A stretch of 64,000 bases of DNA, from NCBI GenBank assembly GCA_000310025.1, contig FN649746.1, forward strand, positions 2,726,797 to 2,790,796, written 5' to 3'. Below are positions 37,201 through 47,500 of this stretch, in pieces. This DNA is from Ectocarpus siliculosus. Lineage: Eukaryota; Sar; Phaeophyceae; Ectocarpales; Ectocarpaceae. Every line of letters begins with the position of its first letter. Position 1 is the first letter of the stretch. The position numbers were made by a program, and so were the translations under genes. The notes beneath the pieces are model-generated. The model searched no databases. It saw only the letters and a list, made by a program, of their open reading frames with translations, and had not been told where the DNA came from.

Positions 37201-40200
37201 GAAGTGTTTCCCCGTCCTTTGAGATGATCGCACCTCCTGGCATCTCCATCTCCAACACCATCGTCAACGCTACCGCCAACAAAGGGGACTCCTGCCGGAT
37301 TGAATGGACCTTTACCGGCAAGCCCTTTCCGGTGAGCTGATTTAAATCATTTGTTTTTGTCAAAATCCTTTTAGACAAGGCGATGGCAACCACCCTGCAC
37401 TCAACAGCGTGTAGGAAGAAAATCACAGACCGAGGCACGCGGTGATTCTGGACCATGAACACAGCAGCACCAACACGTCGTCATTGGACTTGTCTTTCGT
37501 CTCAGGTCCGGGTGCAACTGTTCAGCGGATCCCCGATTCCCGTAACCACGAGTGGGACGACATGCGTCCCCTTCAAGACCACCGATAGTTACAGCGTGAG
37601 AGAGGTGCAACAAACCGGCTGCGTGCAAGACCCAACTTCGCCGTACTACCAGCAGTGCGCCACCCAGGTCGATCGAGACTCGCGACCCAGGCAGACGGGA
37701 TACTGCGCCAAACCTGCGCAATACATGAAGGCGAGCAAGCATGCCATATCCTCGCACTTTCACGTTTGAATAGACTCATATTTCCATGCCAGGGTATGGG
37801 ACATGCGGTTGTCATGCACGAACTTGAGAGCGAGGGACCAGTGGCGGCGCCAAGCGGTGAGGCGGGGTAGGAAACAAATTGTCGACAATGTGTTTCCCTG
37901 CCATGATGCGAAAACTCCGTTTGATCGGTCCTATTGTAGTACCGTGGGAATCATTTTGCAGGTAGGTCAATCCGCACCAAGTTTTCGAAGCGGGTAGCCT
38001 ATGACCTCATCGCCCACTACCAGCTGCTGACTGCGATACGCGGACGAAATCGCTCCGTGTTTCGCTCCGTATCCTGCCAACCACAAACGGCAGGTCATGT
38101 GGCAATCTGACGAAATTCAGGTTTCGAAACAAGCGGCGGACGTGATAATACCGCGAGACGAGTTCAAACTACCTACTGTGGGTCCATCCTACTTCTGGAA
38201 GGCAAGGACCGTCCCATCCTATCATCCGTCCGTATCACCCACGAGACCTGACTGCGCTTGTTTGATTCAACGCCTTCACCACGGCAGTGTGAATAGTCTT
38301 TATTGGTTACCCCCCGTCGGGGTTTCGTTTCCAGGGCCTCGGGTGTTTGAACCGGTGGTGTTGCTATCTCCATGGTGTTTCAAGCCTATGGTGGGGGTGG
38401 TAGTCAAGTAGGCTGTTTGCAAGCTCTCAGCCGGTATCCCGGCGATGGCACTGCTGTAAAGTCTGTTTGGTGCGAGTGGTTCTTCGGCCATGGCGGTTCA
38501 CCGTTGTGATGGCCTGATAATTGTAGCTAAATAGCTCACAATATATGTAGTACCGCCCGAGAGAGCTTGATCGCCTTCTCTGCGGTACACCAGACGCCCA
38601 TAGATCGCCCAGAGCGATCGGGCCAAGTCCATTGAAGATACCTTTACTTCTCCCTCCGCCCTCTCTGCCCCTCCCCTCGGCCGTTCTTGTACCTCGTTCC
38701 GAACCCTTTTCACTCCCTGCTTGCCTGGCTAATCGGCGCTCGCTCCCGATTTTTCAATCAAACCAAGGTGACCTCTACGTTAAATCCACAAGTGCACAGC
38801 GAAAGCGAGATGTTCTCTCTGAGCTACCCAAGCGCCCTGCTCTCTTTCCGAACGAGGGGATTGTTGCCAGGCGATATTGTGGCGAACAATACCGAGGTGA
38901 GATTGGTAGAGATAATATTTGGTTCCCCCTTATGGCTCCGTGGAGGTGCGAAGCGGACAGAGGGTGGGTGTAGCGCCGGCGATAACGTTGATCATGCTGA
39001 ACGAAACGTTTGCGCTCGTGGCTGTATGCCGTCGGAGAAGAGCATGACATCGATGCTTGCGTTAGAAATTATCTCACCTAGAATCGTTTCGCTTCAAATG
39101 AAGGCCCTGGTAGGAGCACTGGAAAGCTCGCTGCTGCTCCAAAAAGGAAGGCTGGAGCTGTTGCTCCTCAACGGCAGCGCGTACGAGAACTATAACAGCA
39201 ACAGCAGTGACAACAACAGCAGCAACGAGCACGCATCGATACCAGACTATGGCTACGACAAAGGCGGCGAAGAAAGCTATGAAAATAGCAACGATTACGA
39301 GCCTGTCATAAGCTACGACAGTGGCGACGACGACGACGACAACAACAACAATGATGATAGCAACGACAATAAGCACGCGTCGAAACCAGACTATGACTAC
39401 GACAAAGGCGGCGGCGAAAGCTATGAAAATAGCAACGATTACGAGCCTGTCATAAGCTACGACAGTGGCGACGACGACGACGACGACAACAATGATGATA
39501 GCAACGACAATAAGCACGCGTCGACCCCAGACTATGACTACGACAAAGGCGGCGGCGAAAGCTATGAAAATAGCAACGATTACGAGCCTGTCATAAGCTA
39601 CGACAGTGGCGACGACGACGACGACAACAACAATGATGGTAGCAACGACAATAAGCACGCGTCGAAACCAGACTATGACTACGACAAAGGCGGCGACGAA
39701 AGCTATGAAAATAGCAACGATTACGAGCCTGTCATAAGTCACGACAGCGGCGACGACGACGACGACGACGATTGGTCCGCATCGGAAGATGTCGATGCCG
39801 ATCCCCCCCACGGAAGCCACCAACGCCGACGGTTGGCGCTACTACGAGCAGACGCCGGGCACGTCAGAACGCACACCCCAGTGGCGGGTGGCGAACAGCA
39901 GCGTAGGGACTCTTCGCAGCTACGAAGCGCGCCAATCCATGCGCCGAAAAATGATGAAAGAACGTTGTCTGCGACCAAACAACAGAGTGACGATTCTGAA
40001 GCGGAGGAGCTAGACTACCAAGATGACAACGAGGGCGAGGAGGGGGAGGAGGAGGAGGAGGAGGAGGAAAACGACGTCATTGTTGTCAGCGACGCCCGAT
40101 CGCCGTTGTCCTCCGTCGGAGATACGGGAGTGCGAGAGGAAGACCTGAAGCATGGATCAGAACCAGTAGACCCGCCAGCTCTAGAGCAAGATGGAGCAGC

Positions 40201-43200
40201 AGCCGAAGCAGGAGAAGCGAGTACTGATACGCCCCCCCTGAAACTCACCTTCAAGGTGAATATCTCAATGTATTCCTTCCTGATTCTGCAGCACCCTCAA
40301 TCTCTCGATCAGTTGAAAGAAGGAACACGCCGTACCAGAGGTACCGAGGGGTTGTCATGGTGGGGCGACATCGCCCTGTACTTAGTTGCTCAATCTACTA
40401 TAGCACTGCACGAGAATACGTCAAAATAAAACAATAGCGAAGGACAACGGCGGAGTGCGAAGCTGTTCGGTAGAGTTCAGAACGGCTTTAATGCCGAATG
40501 AAGGCCCCCTTATTCTGTCTTCCACGCCGTGGCGCAATCGGAACATGCACTGTAGGGGCCAAAGCCACTGCTTGACTAAAGCGGCGACGATTGCAGAGTA
40601 CGTGTGTTGTAGACTGCGCTTATTCCGTTTTCTCCCTGTTTGTTACTGTCCACCCGCCTACACCCCGTTCGAGGAACTTTCGCCTGTGCTGGTCAAGCGT
40701 GATTCAATCTTTACATATAGTATTGAAATTCACGACATTGTTTCGATTCTACGTTTGATCCAACGGGCCACCCAGTCGTGGTCGCAGTTCCTTTCCGCTG
40801 AGATGCTGTTGGTAAACGAGAGTCGTCTTCTATCGCCGAGAGAGTAAAACGGAATGTGGCGAATGCTTAGGACGCTGGTTCATCTTGGCGAGAGTCGCGG
40901 GTGAGCGCCATGAGTGGAGCAGAGTGCGGCGGATGCCTAGGACACTGGTTGGTCTTGACGTGCGTAAGAATCGCGCTAACCATCCCATCCTCCAACGCCT
41001 GCGTGGTCCATGGTGTGTTCAGATGACACCGGCAGCAACCGCGTGGCAAGAGCGGTCTCCGAGAGAGAACATGAACCTGCTTGGGTTCTTGTGCGAAAGC
41101 AATCTCTTAGGCGAGGAACTCGGTAAGGTGAGATCCCCTCAATGATCGGGAGAAGATGTTTGTTACTCTACGATGCATGTTGACACGTAATTTCACTGTC
41201 CTTCATGAGGTGAAAAGCAATACCATTTGCCTCCGTGGTGAGGGCTTGATTGGGCTTGTGTCTCACAAGGGCAGCCGTCCATGCAGAAGAGCGTTGCTTC
41301 AAAATATCACCTATTTGTTGTTTTCTTTCTAATTGCCTTGATTAATATTTCTGTGGCCTACGGAGGGAGACATCCCCCGTACCACACGTTCCGCACGGCA
41401 CAAAGCCTTTGCGGTATCCTAACGTGTCTCTGCTTCTAAACACGAAATCTCCCTCCGAATACTACCAGACGGGACGAAACTGTTTCACAGTAGCAGTCTC
41501 GGACGATTGAGCCTCCCAATGGTACGCACTACCATTCAGAAAACACCCCAATGCTACGCCATACTTCTACGTGGCAAACGGTTGCACCAATTCCGAGTCA
41601 CAGAAATATTAAGCCTCTCCTAGGTGAGTCCTCACTCGTAACATCTCCTATCCCCCACCTTCGACCATTGCCGCCACCTCAGCAGGTAGTCGGATCCGGG
41701 GCGGGCAATGAATAACATGCAATGTTAAACAACCAAGAAAAGCTACGAATTTCTGCTAGCTACGGGTCCAAACTTCGATTTAGCTAGCTGCTGCCCTCCT
41801 TCCCGCGTGACCCTCCGACGCGGGCTGCGTGTTACACACTGTGCATTCCTCAACACGTGGCCCTTGGTCCAGTAGACACGCGTCTATCATCCTCTTGATG
41901 CAGGAGCAGCGAGGCAGCAGAATGAGAACTCCGTGAGACCTTTCTTTTTGTAAGACCCCAGAAAACCAAACCAAGACAACTCAACCAACACGCCACAACA
42001 AGAACCCAAATACAACCGTAGATCTGGGAGATGTTCCGAATTCTTCCGTGCACAATAAACTACAGTTTATTCGGTCTTCGACAACAAACTTTCATATTTT
42101 CACAGTTTGTTTTGAGATTGATCGAGTTTCGACTAATGGATTATGAGGGGTGGCCTCGATAGCCTACCCCAACTGGACTGCAAACACTAACGGTAAAGCC
42201 GTTAAAGCGAGAATAAGCTACTTGTTTGGCGCTGGCTGGCGGAGTCGCTAAGTTGGTCAACCCTTCCTCAGTGACAGATGCTACGCGCGTCTACATTCCA
42301 ACGAGACCGACTGCTTCATGTACTGTAGCACTGCTCTCATCAGAGTCCAATTCTTGGCGTTTCTGTCAATGTACCAATCTTCTGTCTTTATACCATCGAA
42401 GGTGGAATGCGAAAGCATCACTGTGAGAGACGAGTTCTCAAGTGGCGAACACCAAGAAGAGCACTACGAAAGGTGGGTCGACAACATATGGCCTGTCTCA
42501 TAACACATGTTCTTGTGGAAACCGCCCACCACACGTTGTTTGTAGTTGACAATCAACGATGGGTTGTTTTCAGGAAAAGGTGCTCTAACCATTGCCGAAG
42601 AGGGTCGCTCTTGAGCACACATCTCGACGATAAACTGAAACACACTTCTGCCCCGTACCCCGAGGATGGGATATCTGCAGCCAATCGTACTACAGTACCC
42701 CCTTTTACAACCCTGCCCACCCCGCGTATGTACGCTTTTCCCTCTACGTCGCTTGGTCATCCTACACCATTTCTCAATGCAGCATATTGCTTGCTTTCGA
42801 CAACACAAATACGGAAAACACAACCAGACGCACACCAAACTTCCAGCATTTGACATACAGGCCCACCACACAAAACGTACCGCTATCGCCACCCTATGTC
42901 ACACACATCTACTCATGTGTCCGTTTCTCTTTATTGTGCCACCATCGGCACTGCAGCATTCTCGGTCGGGATCGCTCTGACAGTCAGGGTTTCCTAGACG
43001 GAGGCAGGTCCTACAAGGTTGCCGCTATCGCTGCAGTCATGGTCGCACTACTTGTTGGTGGCGCGGTTGTCGTCAGGTAGGACCCCAAGCTTGCTCAGTG
43101 ACAGAGAGGGTGGGGTAAGGGGATGAGAGTGCCCCCCTCTTGATGGCATCTACCCCGGCATGGCCGCAGGACCATATAAATACCCTCGGCGCACGATTCA

Positions 43201-44570
43201 CTCCACCGCACGGATGATAGCGGTATGCCTGCGAGGGCGTCGGCTGGCATACCCAAAGCTCGCGCTACCACCCTCCTAGCGCAGGCATACACGACTTGTC
43301 TAATGGCATCGTAACTCTCCTAATCCGCAGGAAGAAGAGGCGTGCGCATCGTCAAAGGAACTATTTTTCGCGGAAAAACAAAACCAACAAGCCAGGCGTG
43401 AGGTGAGAGAGGAGCGGCGATTGCTCTCTGGTGGGCGTCGCCCTTGTTTGTATCCCCTATCCCTCTCTTGTACTGTCTTGTTCTGGAGGAGTAGAAAGCA
43501 AAGCCACTCACATGATTTCGCTGTTTGACAGAGACCAGGATCGTAGCGTCGATGGATGGATACTATCCTTGGAAAGCACCTGGGTACGGAGGTCGTCTCA
43601 ACGTATTTCCACGCATTGAGCTCCTTCAGAAACAACCTGGGCAGAACCGCATGAGTATGAATGAAGCGTTGGATTTCCAAAGTTCAGTTAACCTGGAAGA
43701 TATTGTACGTCGTGTATGACAATTAACAACTACACGGGATTGACCTTCACAACATCAGTCTTGCCCGGATGTGTTTGCCGACCGCAAACTACACGAACAA
43801 CCTCGCCAAGACTTTCCAACACCGCGCCGTTTCGACTGCAGAAGATTCGAGCTCGAAATATATATCAAGGGGAGTAGTATCCTTAAAACGTAAGCAGAAC
43901 GGTTGGAACAGCAGGCTATCGAAAAGGTGGCGGCCAGAAAACGAAAACGCCTAGCAACACTCCCACCGCTATTTCCTCTCATTGCGAACACTCCCAATGT
44001 CTACCAAAGGTACTACCGAAAGGTCCTCCACGTGGACAACGATGACGTCTTGTCCATCGAAGGCGAAGATTCATATGGCCAGGTGACTCTGATATAGCTA
44101 TTCAACGTGCAGCCTCCCGTAGAGTTTGGGGGGTGGCGACAGCACCTCTTGTTGGAGGGTGTTACGACAAACGGGGAAACAGCGACTCGGGGTCAAGCTG
44201 ACATACGGCCAAGTTCTGGGAGGTTGGCGGGAAAAACCCAAGCGTTTCACGTATTTCAATGTTGAACGGGACACACGAAAGTCGATGAAGTCGACGAGTA
44301 TCTGGTGTGTACATGCAAGCTTTTTTTCTAATCGCAGCCATGTTGAGAAAGCACGTGGATCCATCTTCACCCTTTGAAAAAGCGCCGATGCCAACTGGTC
44401 CTCCCCATTTAGTCGGCGACCTGTTGCATGGTCCCACGGATGTTTGCGTCGTCGAAACGGCAAGCCCTCAATCAGGCACAGCGCTGTTGAGTGATCGATC
44501 GATGAGTCAATCAGATTGTTGTCCTGTCCATGCTAATCCTTCGCTCATACAAATGGACAATGATGAATGA
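17848..44570 (+). CDS. Giant multidomain surface protein: ADAM-like, WSC x2, Kre9/KNH-like repeats, one TM
   Basis: One gene of about 40 exons encodes roughly 2,900-3,000 residues. The start is ATG 17848 (context GTGGCCATGGAG), because in-frame GTG codons just upstream are not starts. Order: signal peptide; ADAM-like prodomain; metalloprotease-like domain with a degenerate zinc site; disintegrin-like domain; WSC domain 1; WSC domain 2; about seven Kre9/KNH-like modules; acidic tandem repeat; transmembrane helix; Lys/Arg-rich juxtamembrane region and cytoplasmic tail ending at TGA 44568-44570. Exons are given under the sub-regions below. Phases agree at every junction except three uncertain spots: 22114-22905, 40255-42984 and 43760-44350. 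No stop or polyadenylation break argues for separate genes, but two or more adjacent genes cannot be excluded without RNA data. Likely role: wall-facing receptor or adhesion scaffold (inference). Confidence 0.7.
20195..22200 (+). other. ADAM-like metalloprotease domain with broken zinc site (exons 4-8)
   Basis: Exons: 20195-20335, 20613-about 20816, 21296-21451, 21883-22004, and one starting at 22114 whose end is unclear. Landmarks in order: ESEVQGIVSLVNVLFADQ, FGVYIEVKNIEI, VWQLLTACYDEGVEGLSYTA, AACSDSMGVGW, then TWEVLAQELGHSLGSSGF at about residue 592-609. The last replaces the family motif HExGHxxGxxH: the first His is Gln and the third zinc-binding position is Gly, while the catalytic Glu and the middle His remain. 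Downstream, LVMSGGDVLLYFSYSQG occupies the place of the Met-turn region. Activity as a zinc protease is therefore unlikely. Exon 7 ends in phase 2 and the 22114 exon accepts phase 2. Confidence 0.6.
22905..24301 (+). other. Disintegrin-like and Cys-rich region (exons 9-11)
   Basis: Exons: 22905-23153, 23659-23735 and 24035-24301, phases 0, 2 and 2. The first encodes TCGNGILEPGEDCDDDSPCC, then CKLVPNARCS and, after a Trp/Ser/Asn insert, CCTVDCQFLSSATLCR. This is the diagnostic disintegrin pattern CGNGxxExGEECDCG...CCxxxxCxLxxxxxC...CCxxCxFxxxxxxCR, extended by about 25 residues between the fourth and fifth Cys clusters. The second exon adds GGSKGVCVNGDC, matching the end of ADAM Cys-rich regions. 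The third carries a long Ser/Asn/Glu linker and ends in ECMEESAHRLPEGTVC. No RGD tripeptide is seen, so classical integrin binding is not indicated. Confidence 0.7.
24724..26321 (+). other. WSC domain 1 (exons 12-14)
   Basis: Exons: 24724-25096, 25523-25596 and 26193-26321 (phases in/out 2/0, 0/2, 2/2). An Asn/Asp/Ser-rich linker leads into LVYRGCFQDG, then HKCGEWCAARGSLVMGLQNG, CSCGDDFDGSGYRRLSEDQC and RCGSFGTNSIY. This is the full WSC cysteine pattern: a GCxxD entry, CxxxC...xGLxxG, CxCG, C...C.G...CGG and a terminal Tyr. WSC domains are extracellular, probably glycan-binding modules first described in yeast wall-stress sensors and common in algal and fungal wall proteins. Here VMGLQNG replaces the more usual YFGLEYG, and an aromatic residue is missing at that point. 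Confidence 0.8.
26546..28142 (+). other. WSC domain 2 with a long internal insert (exons 15-17)
   Basis: Exons: 26546-27053, 27195-27328 and 27617-28142 (phases 2/0, 0/2, 2/0). The domain opens at LEYLGCFRDHPGQL, is interrupted by about 55 residues of charged linker, and resumes as LTPN/VCKVQC, then FFGLQFGRECRCGDN, CISPCTGDR and SRVCGGAWANTVYRI. The core is closer to consensus than WSC 1. The first intron falls just before the second Cys in both WSC domains and in phase 0 in both, which suggests module duplication. After the domain comes a Thr/Pro region and then a very acidic Asp/Glu linker up to 28142. Confidence 0.8.
28591..38896 (+). other. Array of about seven Kre9/KNH-like extracellular modules (exons 18-34)
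   Basis: Exons: 28591-28779, 28965-29126, 29784-29915, 30521-30649, 31484-31629, 32115-32202, 32668-32841, 33302-33418, 33771-33953, 34378-34515, 34835-34963, 35749-36042, 36653-36976, 37176-37331, 37506-37595, 38121-38201, 38768-38896. All junctions are phase 0 except one phase-2 intron after 31629. The repeating logic is: SPxxG...ITW entry (LLSPVLGEYVPVGARFLVTW; EPGQSYYISW), a VxIxL strand (VRITLQNEW), a NTGxxxWxVP turn (TANTGSVQWVVP; IPNTGGFWFTIP; FFWQVPEI), a YxLxL strand (GYYLQLEDAD; GLYYLRASS) and an SxxFxI exit (SQVFFIV; SEMFSL). This matches the Kre9/KNH family of fungal beta-glucan-assembly proteins. Units are divergent, and acidic inserts interrupt several. Confidence 0.65.
34210..34277. 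repeat. (CT)n microsatellite
   Basis: An almost pure CT dinucleotide run of about 68 bp lies in the intron between 33953 and 34378 of the giant gene. It sits about 100 bp upstream of the splice acceptor and could serve as an extended polypyrimidine tract. Confidence 0.95.
39104..40255 (+). other. Acidic repeat exon of the giant gene (exon 35)
   Basis: A 384-codon exon (ATGAAG acceptor, AAG|GTGAAT donor) is open throughout. It begins with a hydrophobic VGALESSLLLQKGRLELLLL stretch. The next part is four tandem Asp/Asn/Tyr-rich repeats, listed separately, and then a Glu/Asp linker containing an uninterrupted run of nine Glu. The reverse strand is also open because the repeat lacks reverse-frame stops; its Val-rich translation is a shadow. 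The start of this exon is less certain than its end. Confidence 0.55.
39221..39770 (+). repeat. In-frame tandem repeat, 138-141 bp x 4
   Basis: Copies start at about 39221, 39359, 39500 and 39641. Each encodes 46-47 residues built on PDYDYDKGG, ESYENSNDYEPVISYDSG and an Asp/Asn tract of variable length. Period differences are multiples of three, so the reading frame is kept. Copies 2-4 are nearly identical at the DNA level, which indicates recent expansion or homogenisation. Confidence 0.9.
41025..41131 (+). CDS. Possible exon of the giant gene
   Basis: A TGGTGTGTTCAG acceptor and a GTAAGG donor bound an open segment of about 35 codons that includes TAWQERSPRENMNLLGFL. It lies between the acidic-repeat exon and the transmembrane exon and could belong to the same gene. 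Its phase does not match 40255 and 42984 without another, unidentified exon, so inclusion is tentative. Confidence 0.3.
41317..42095. mobile_element. Interspersed repeat, copy B (inside an intron)
   Basis: This is the same family and orientation as 6631-7850. Block 1 is about 41317-41550 and block 2 about 41735-42095. The central part is short (about 185 bp) compared with copy A. The copy sits in the long region between 40255 and 42984 of the giant plus-strand gene, so it is intronic if the gene model is right. A few percent divergence from copy A implies both are old. Confidence 0.7.
42984..44570 (+). other. Transmembrane helix and cytoplasmic tail of the giant gene
   Basis: Exons: 42984 (or 42988)-43076, 43331-43402, 43539-43704, about 43760-43870, about 43912-44082, and about 44350-44570. 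The first encodes SYKVAAIAAVMVALLVGGAV, a single transmembrane helix, followed through a phase-2 junction by KKRRAHRQRNYFSRKNK, a positive-inside anchor. Exon 43539-43704 adds an aromatic/Pro segment (GYYPWKAPGYGG). Later exons encode a Lys/Arg-rich helix (IEKVAARKRKR) and a Pro/Ser-rich C-terminus. The 43760 and 43912 segments share a frame but are split by a TAA at about 43888; a short intron must remove it, or the gene ends there. The last junction is also uncertain. Confidence 0.5.
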
Positions 44571-47500
44571 GTGACACACGAGATTCATGATCAATTCGGT
44601 ATTCAATAGGCTGTTTATAAATGCCACACACGTTCCTACCGCACGTCCATTCTTTGCACGCAAGGTTCATAGCCCCGGGAGCTTCGCGGGAGATTTCACC
44701 AGCGACGATGACCGCGGCTTCGGCCCGGACGCCCCCCGCCGCCCAAGCGGAGGGTTCCGAGAGGCAGCTTCCAACATCGTCGCCAGGGTCTTGAGCGGTG
44801 CGTCGTTGTTGTTTCCCCCTTCGCCTCCAATTTCTCTCTTCACCCATGGTTGTATCGATCTTGCCAGGTATTTCCGGGAAAATGGTTTTTTCCCCTCAAA
44901 CATCGGAGAAAAGACGGCAGTCCTTGGATAAGGATGTCCCATGACAACAACGAGAACGAGAACAACAACAATACGACAACAACAACAACAACAACACTAA
45001 TCAAAGAAGAACGAGGCACCACCAAACAAGCACGCCACATCTGATCCAAGCTCTCTCCTCGCCCACCATGACACAGACCCTTTTCTTGATCAAGCTTGAG
45101 CATGGGCCCAATGTTTCTCCGCCTTTTCCGCCCAATGGAATCCCAACACCTCACCGATGTGCCCTAGCGTCAACCTCCTCCCCAATGCTCGACCGGCTCT
45201 CGTACCTCAGGCGGCGCCGATCAACGCCCCGTCTCACCGACCCAGGTCTAACACAGCCGACATGTTCTGGGACGGTCGGTGATGTCCGCGAGCACGGGGA
45301 AGATACCATTTCATGTCATCAGTCGTACGGCGGCTTTGGCCGTGAGCATGTGCACAAATGTTCGCTGGGGCTAGTCAGTGCTACTTGGGATACCAACATT
45401 TAAAGCAGTTTTTGCATGACTCATCTACTGTATTTCAGGTCTTTTTCACGGCCGAGGATGAGGGGTGTGGAAAGTTGTACACGCCAGAAACACGCGGCAG
45501 GGGGCATCGCACGAAGTACATTAGGCGGCTTTCCCCGACATGCTAGGAGGGGCGGGGGGGGGGGAGGGGGGGCGTAAGGTAAACAAAACGAGCGTTGATT
45601 ACTCAACCTTTCCTGTAATTATCACTATTCGTTAGGTGGTTGTAGTCATGTACGTGAGTATCGTTCTGGTATTGATTGTGTTTTGTTGCTGGTTTTGTTG
45701 GAAGTCGCCTACAGTGAATTCGTTGGGTGGCAGATATCGAAGGGAAAGGAGAGATGGTATCAGAAAAAATGCTGCCTTCACACGGCCTTCATGAAGACGC
45801 CCACATGACCGCAGTCGTCTAGGAGATGCGGTGGTCTGCTCAAGGGTGCGAGCGTGTACTATGAACATGTTTTTGTAACAGGATTTATCCAAGGTTTTTT
45901 GTTTTGTGTCGATGAAATACAACCATCCCGAACGACATATTTCGCTAGAATAGACACATCGAGGGGGAAGGGTCGATGGAGCACTGGAACAGTAGGGGGG
46001 GTGGGGTAACGCGTGTTTCGCATCTCTTCGTGCAACGTTATCGAACAAGCGCTGCTCTGGGGTTCGTGATGGAGTTTTGATGTATACTCGTTGAACTTAA
46101 GTCCACGTCGTCCTGATTGTTAAAATGATTTCACAATATGGCAGCATATTTCCAAAAAAATGCCCCGCTCATCCCGGTCATGCGGGGCGGCCTCCAATCC
46201 CAGGTCCGCTTTCCTTTGAACGTGCGTGCGTGCGTGGGTGGTTGCGACGAACGAAGTGTTCTCGAAATCAAGCGGCACAAGACTTGTGTTGCGCGAACAG
46301 CCGGCGCGCGGCTTGCCGAGGCTATTGGAGAAGTACGTACTTGCGGAATTCATGGAGACTCTTTAAGAAGTGGTCATGGTCATCACCATCGTGCTTCTCG
46401 ACCAACACTTTGCACGGGAAGGCTTCCCCGCTTCGCACACCCACCCACTTGACTTGTTGTCTGCAGCGTCGGCTTTTTCAATACGCCAGCTTGTTTTCAA
46501 TCTACCAGCTCCACAGCGGAAAAGGGCGGGGTTTACTTCCAATACACAGGATTACGTCCCTGAAGAAAAAAAGGTAGCAGCGTATGCCGAAATACTATAG
46601 AGGGAAGGAAATAGTGATCCTCACACATGAAGCGAGTGCTTCTTGACCTTCCCCTCTGTTTCAAAAGGCCGGTTTCTTAGGGTTTATCACACGGTTCGTA
46701 ATTGCAATGATTCTTGGTTCCTTTGCAGCGACACCCCGTCTTGCACTAAGCCTTTGCCCACAAAACTACGAGGGACGCCGCCGCACGTTCAACGCACGAT
46801 TAATTACGCGTAGGTTAAACCACGCACTCGACGCGCAATTCTTTGCCAGAATCAACCACCCTCGGCTCTCCCTCTTCCAGCCTGAGCCGTTTAAATGTTC
46901 GCTAAAACTAAAACCTGCTTCAAACCTCTGGCACAAAGCTTTCTCGGACAAACTTTGCAGCGGCGGTACAGCAGTAGTCTCTTCTCTCGCACCCCGGTGC
47001 TCTTCGAAAGGTACAAAAGCCCACTTGTAGGGTGCAAACAGTTGTTCCTATGGGCGCTCGTGTTCTCTAGAATATGATTAAGACCGTCACTAAAAACAAA
47101 AGGTCAATGACCGTCGCGGCACCAGCGCGGCCAATAAATAACAAGTCAAGAACCGTCGCGCAACCAGCGCGGCCGTGCAAGAAAAACAACATACTGTATC
47201 TCGGGACCTCAACACGGAACGCCATGAGGAACGAAATAAGTGGGTGTGTGACCTCTCTCACCCACACTAGCCACCAAACACATAAATGCTACTTCCTATC
47301 AAAAATCAACTAGGCCCGACCCAAATCGCCCCTCCTGCCCTCCAGTCAAAAACGTAAAAAAAAAAATGTACTTGATTTTCGTTGGTAAAAGCGTACCTAT
47401 AGTCTTGACTTGAAACGGTTACCACAACCCTGTGTCGACGACACACTTCACCACACGACCATCTTCCCTTCCCAACGCGCCTCTTTAACTTCGCACCCGA

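Noticed and set aside
39074-39823. 249-codon minus-strand open frame, Val/Ile-rich, looking like a multi-pass membrane protein
   Set aside because: It is the reverse-strand shadow of the Asp/Asn-rich tandem repeat; GAC/GAT codons read backwards give Val and Ile.
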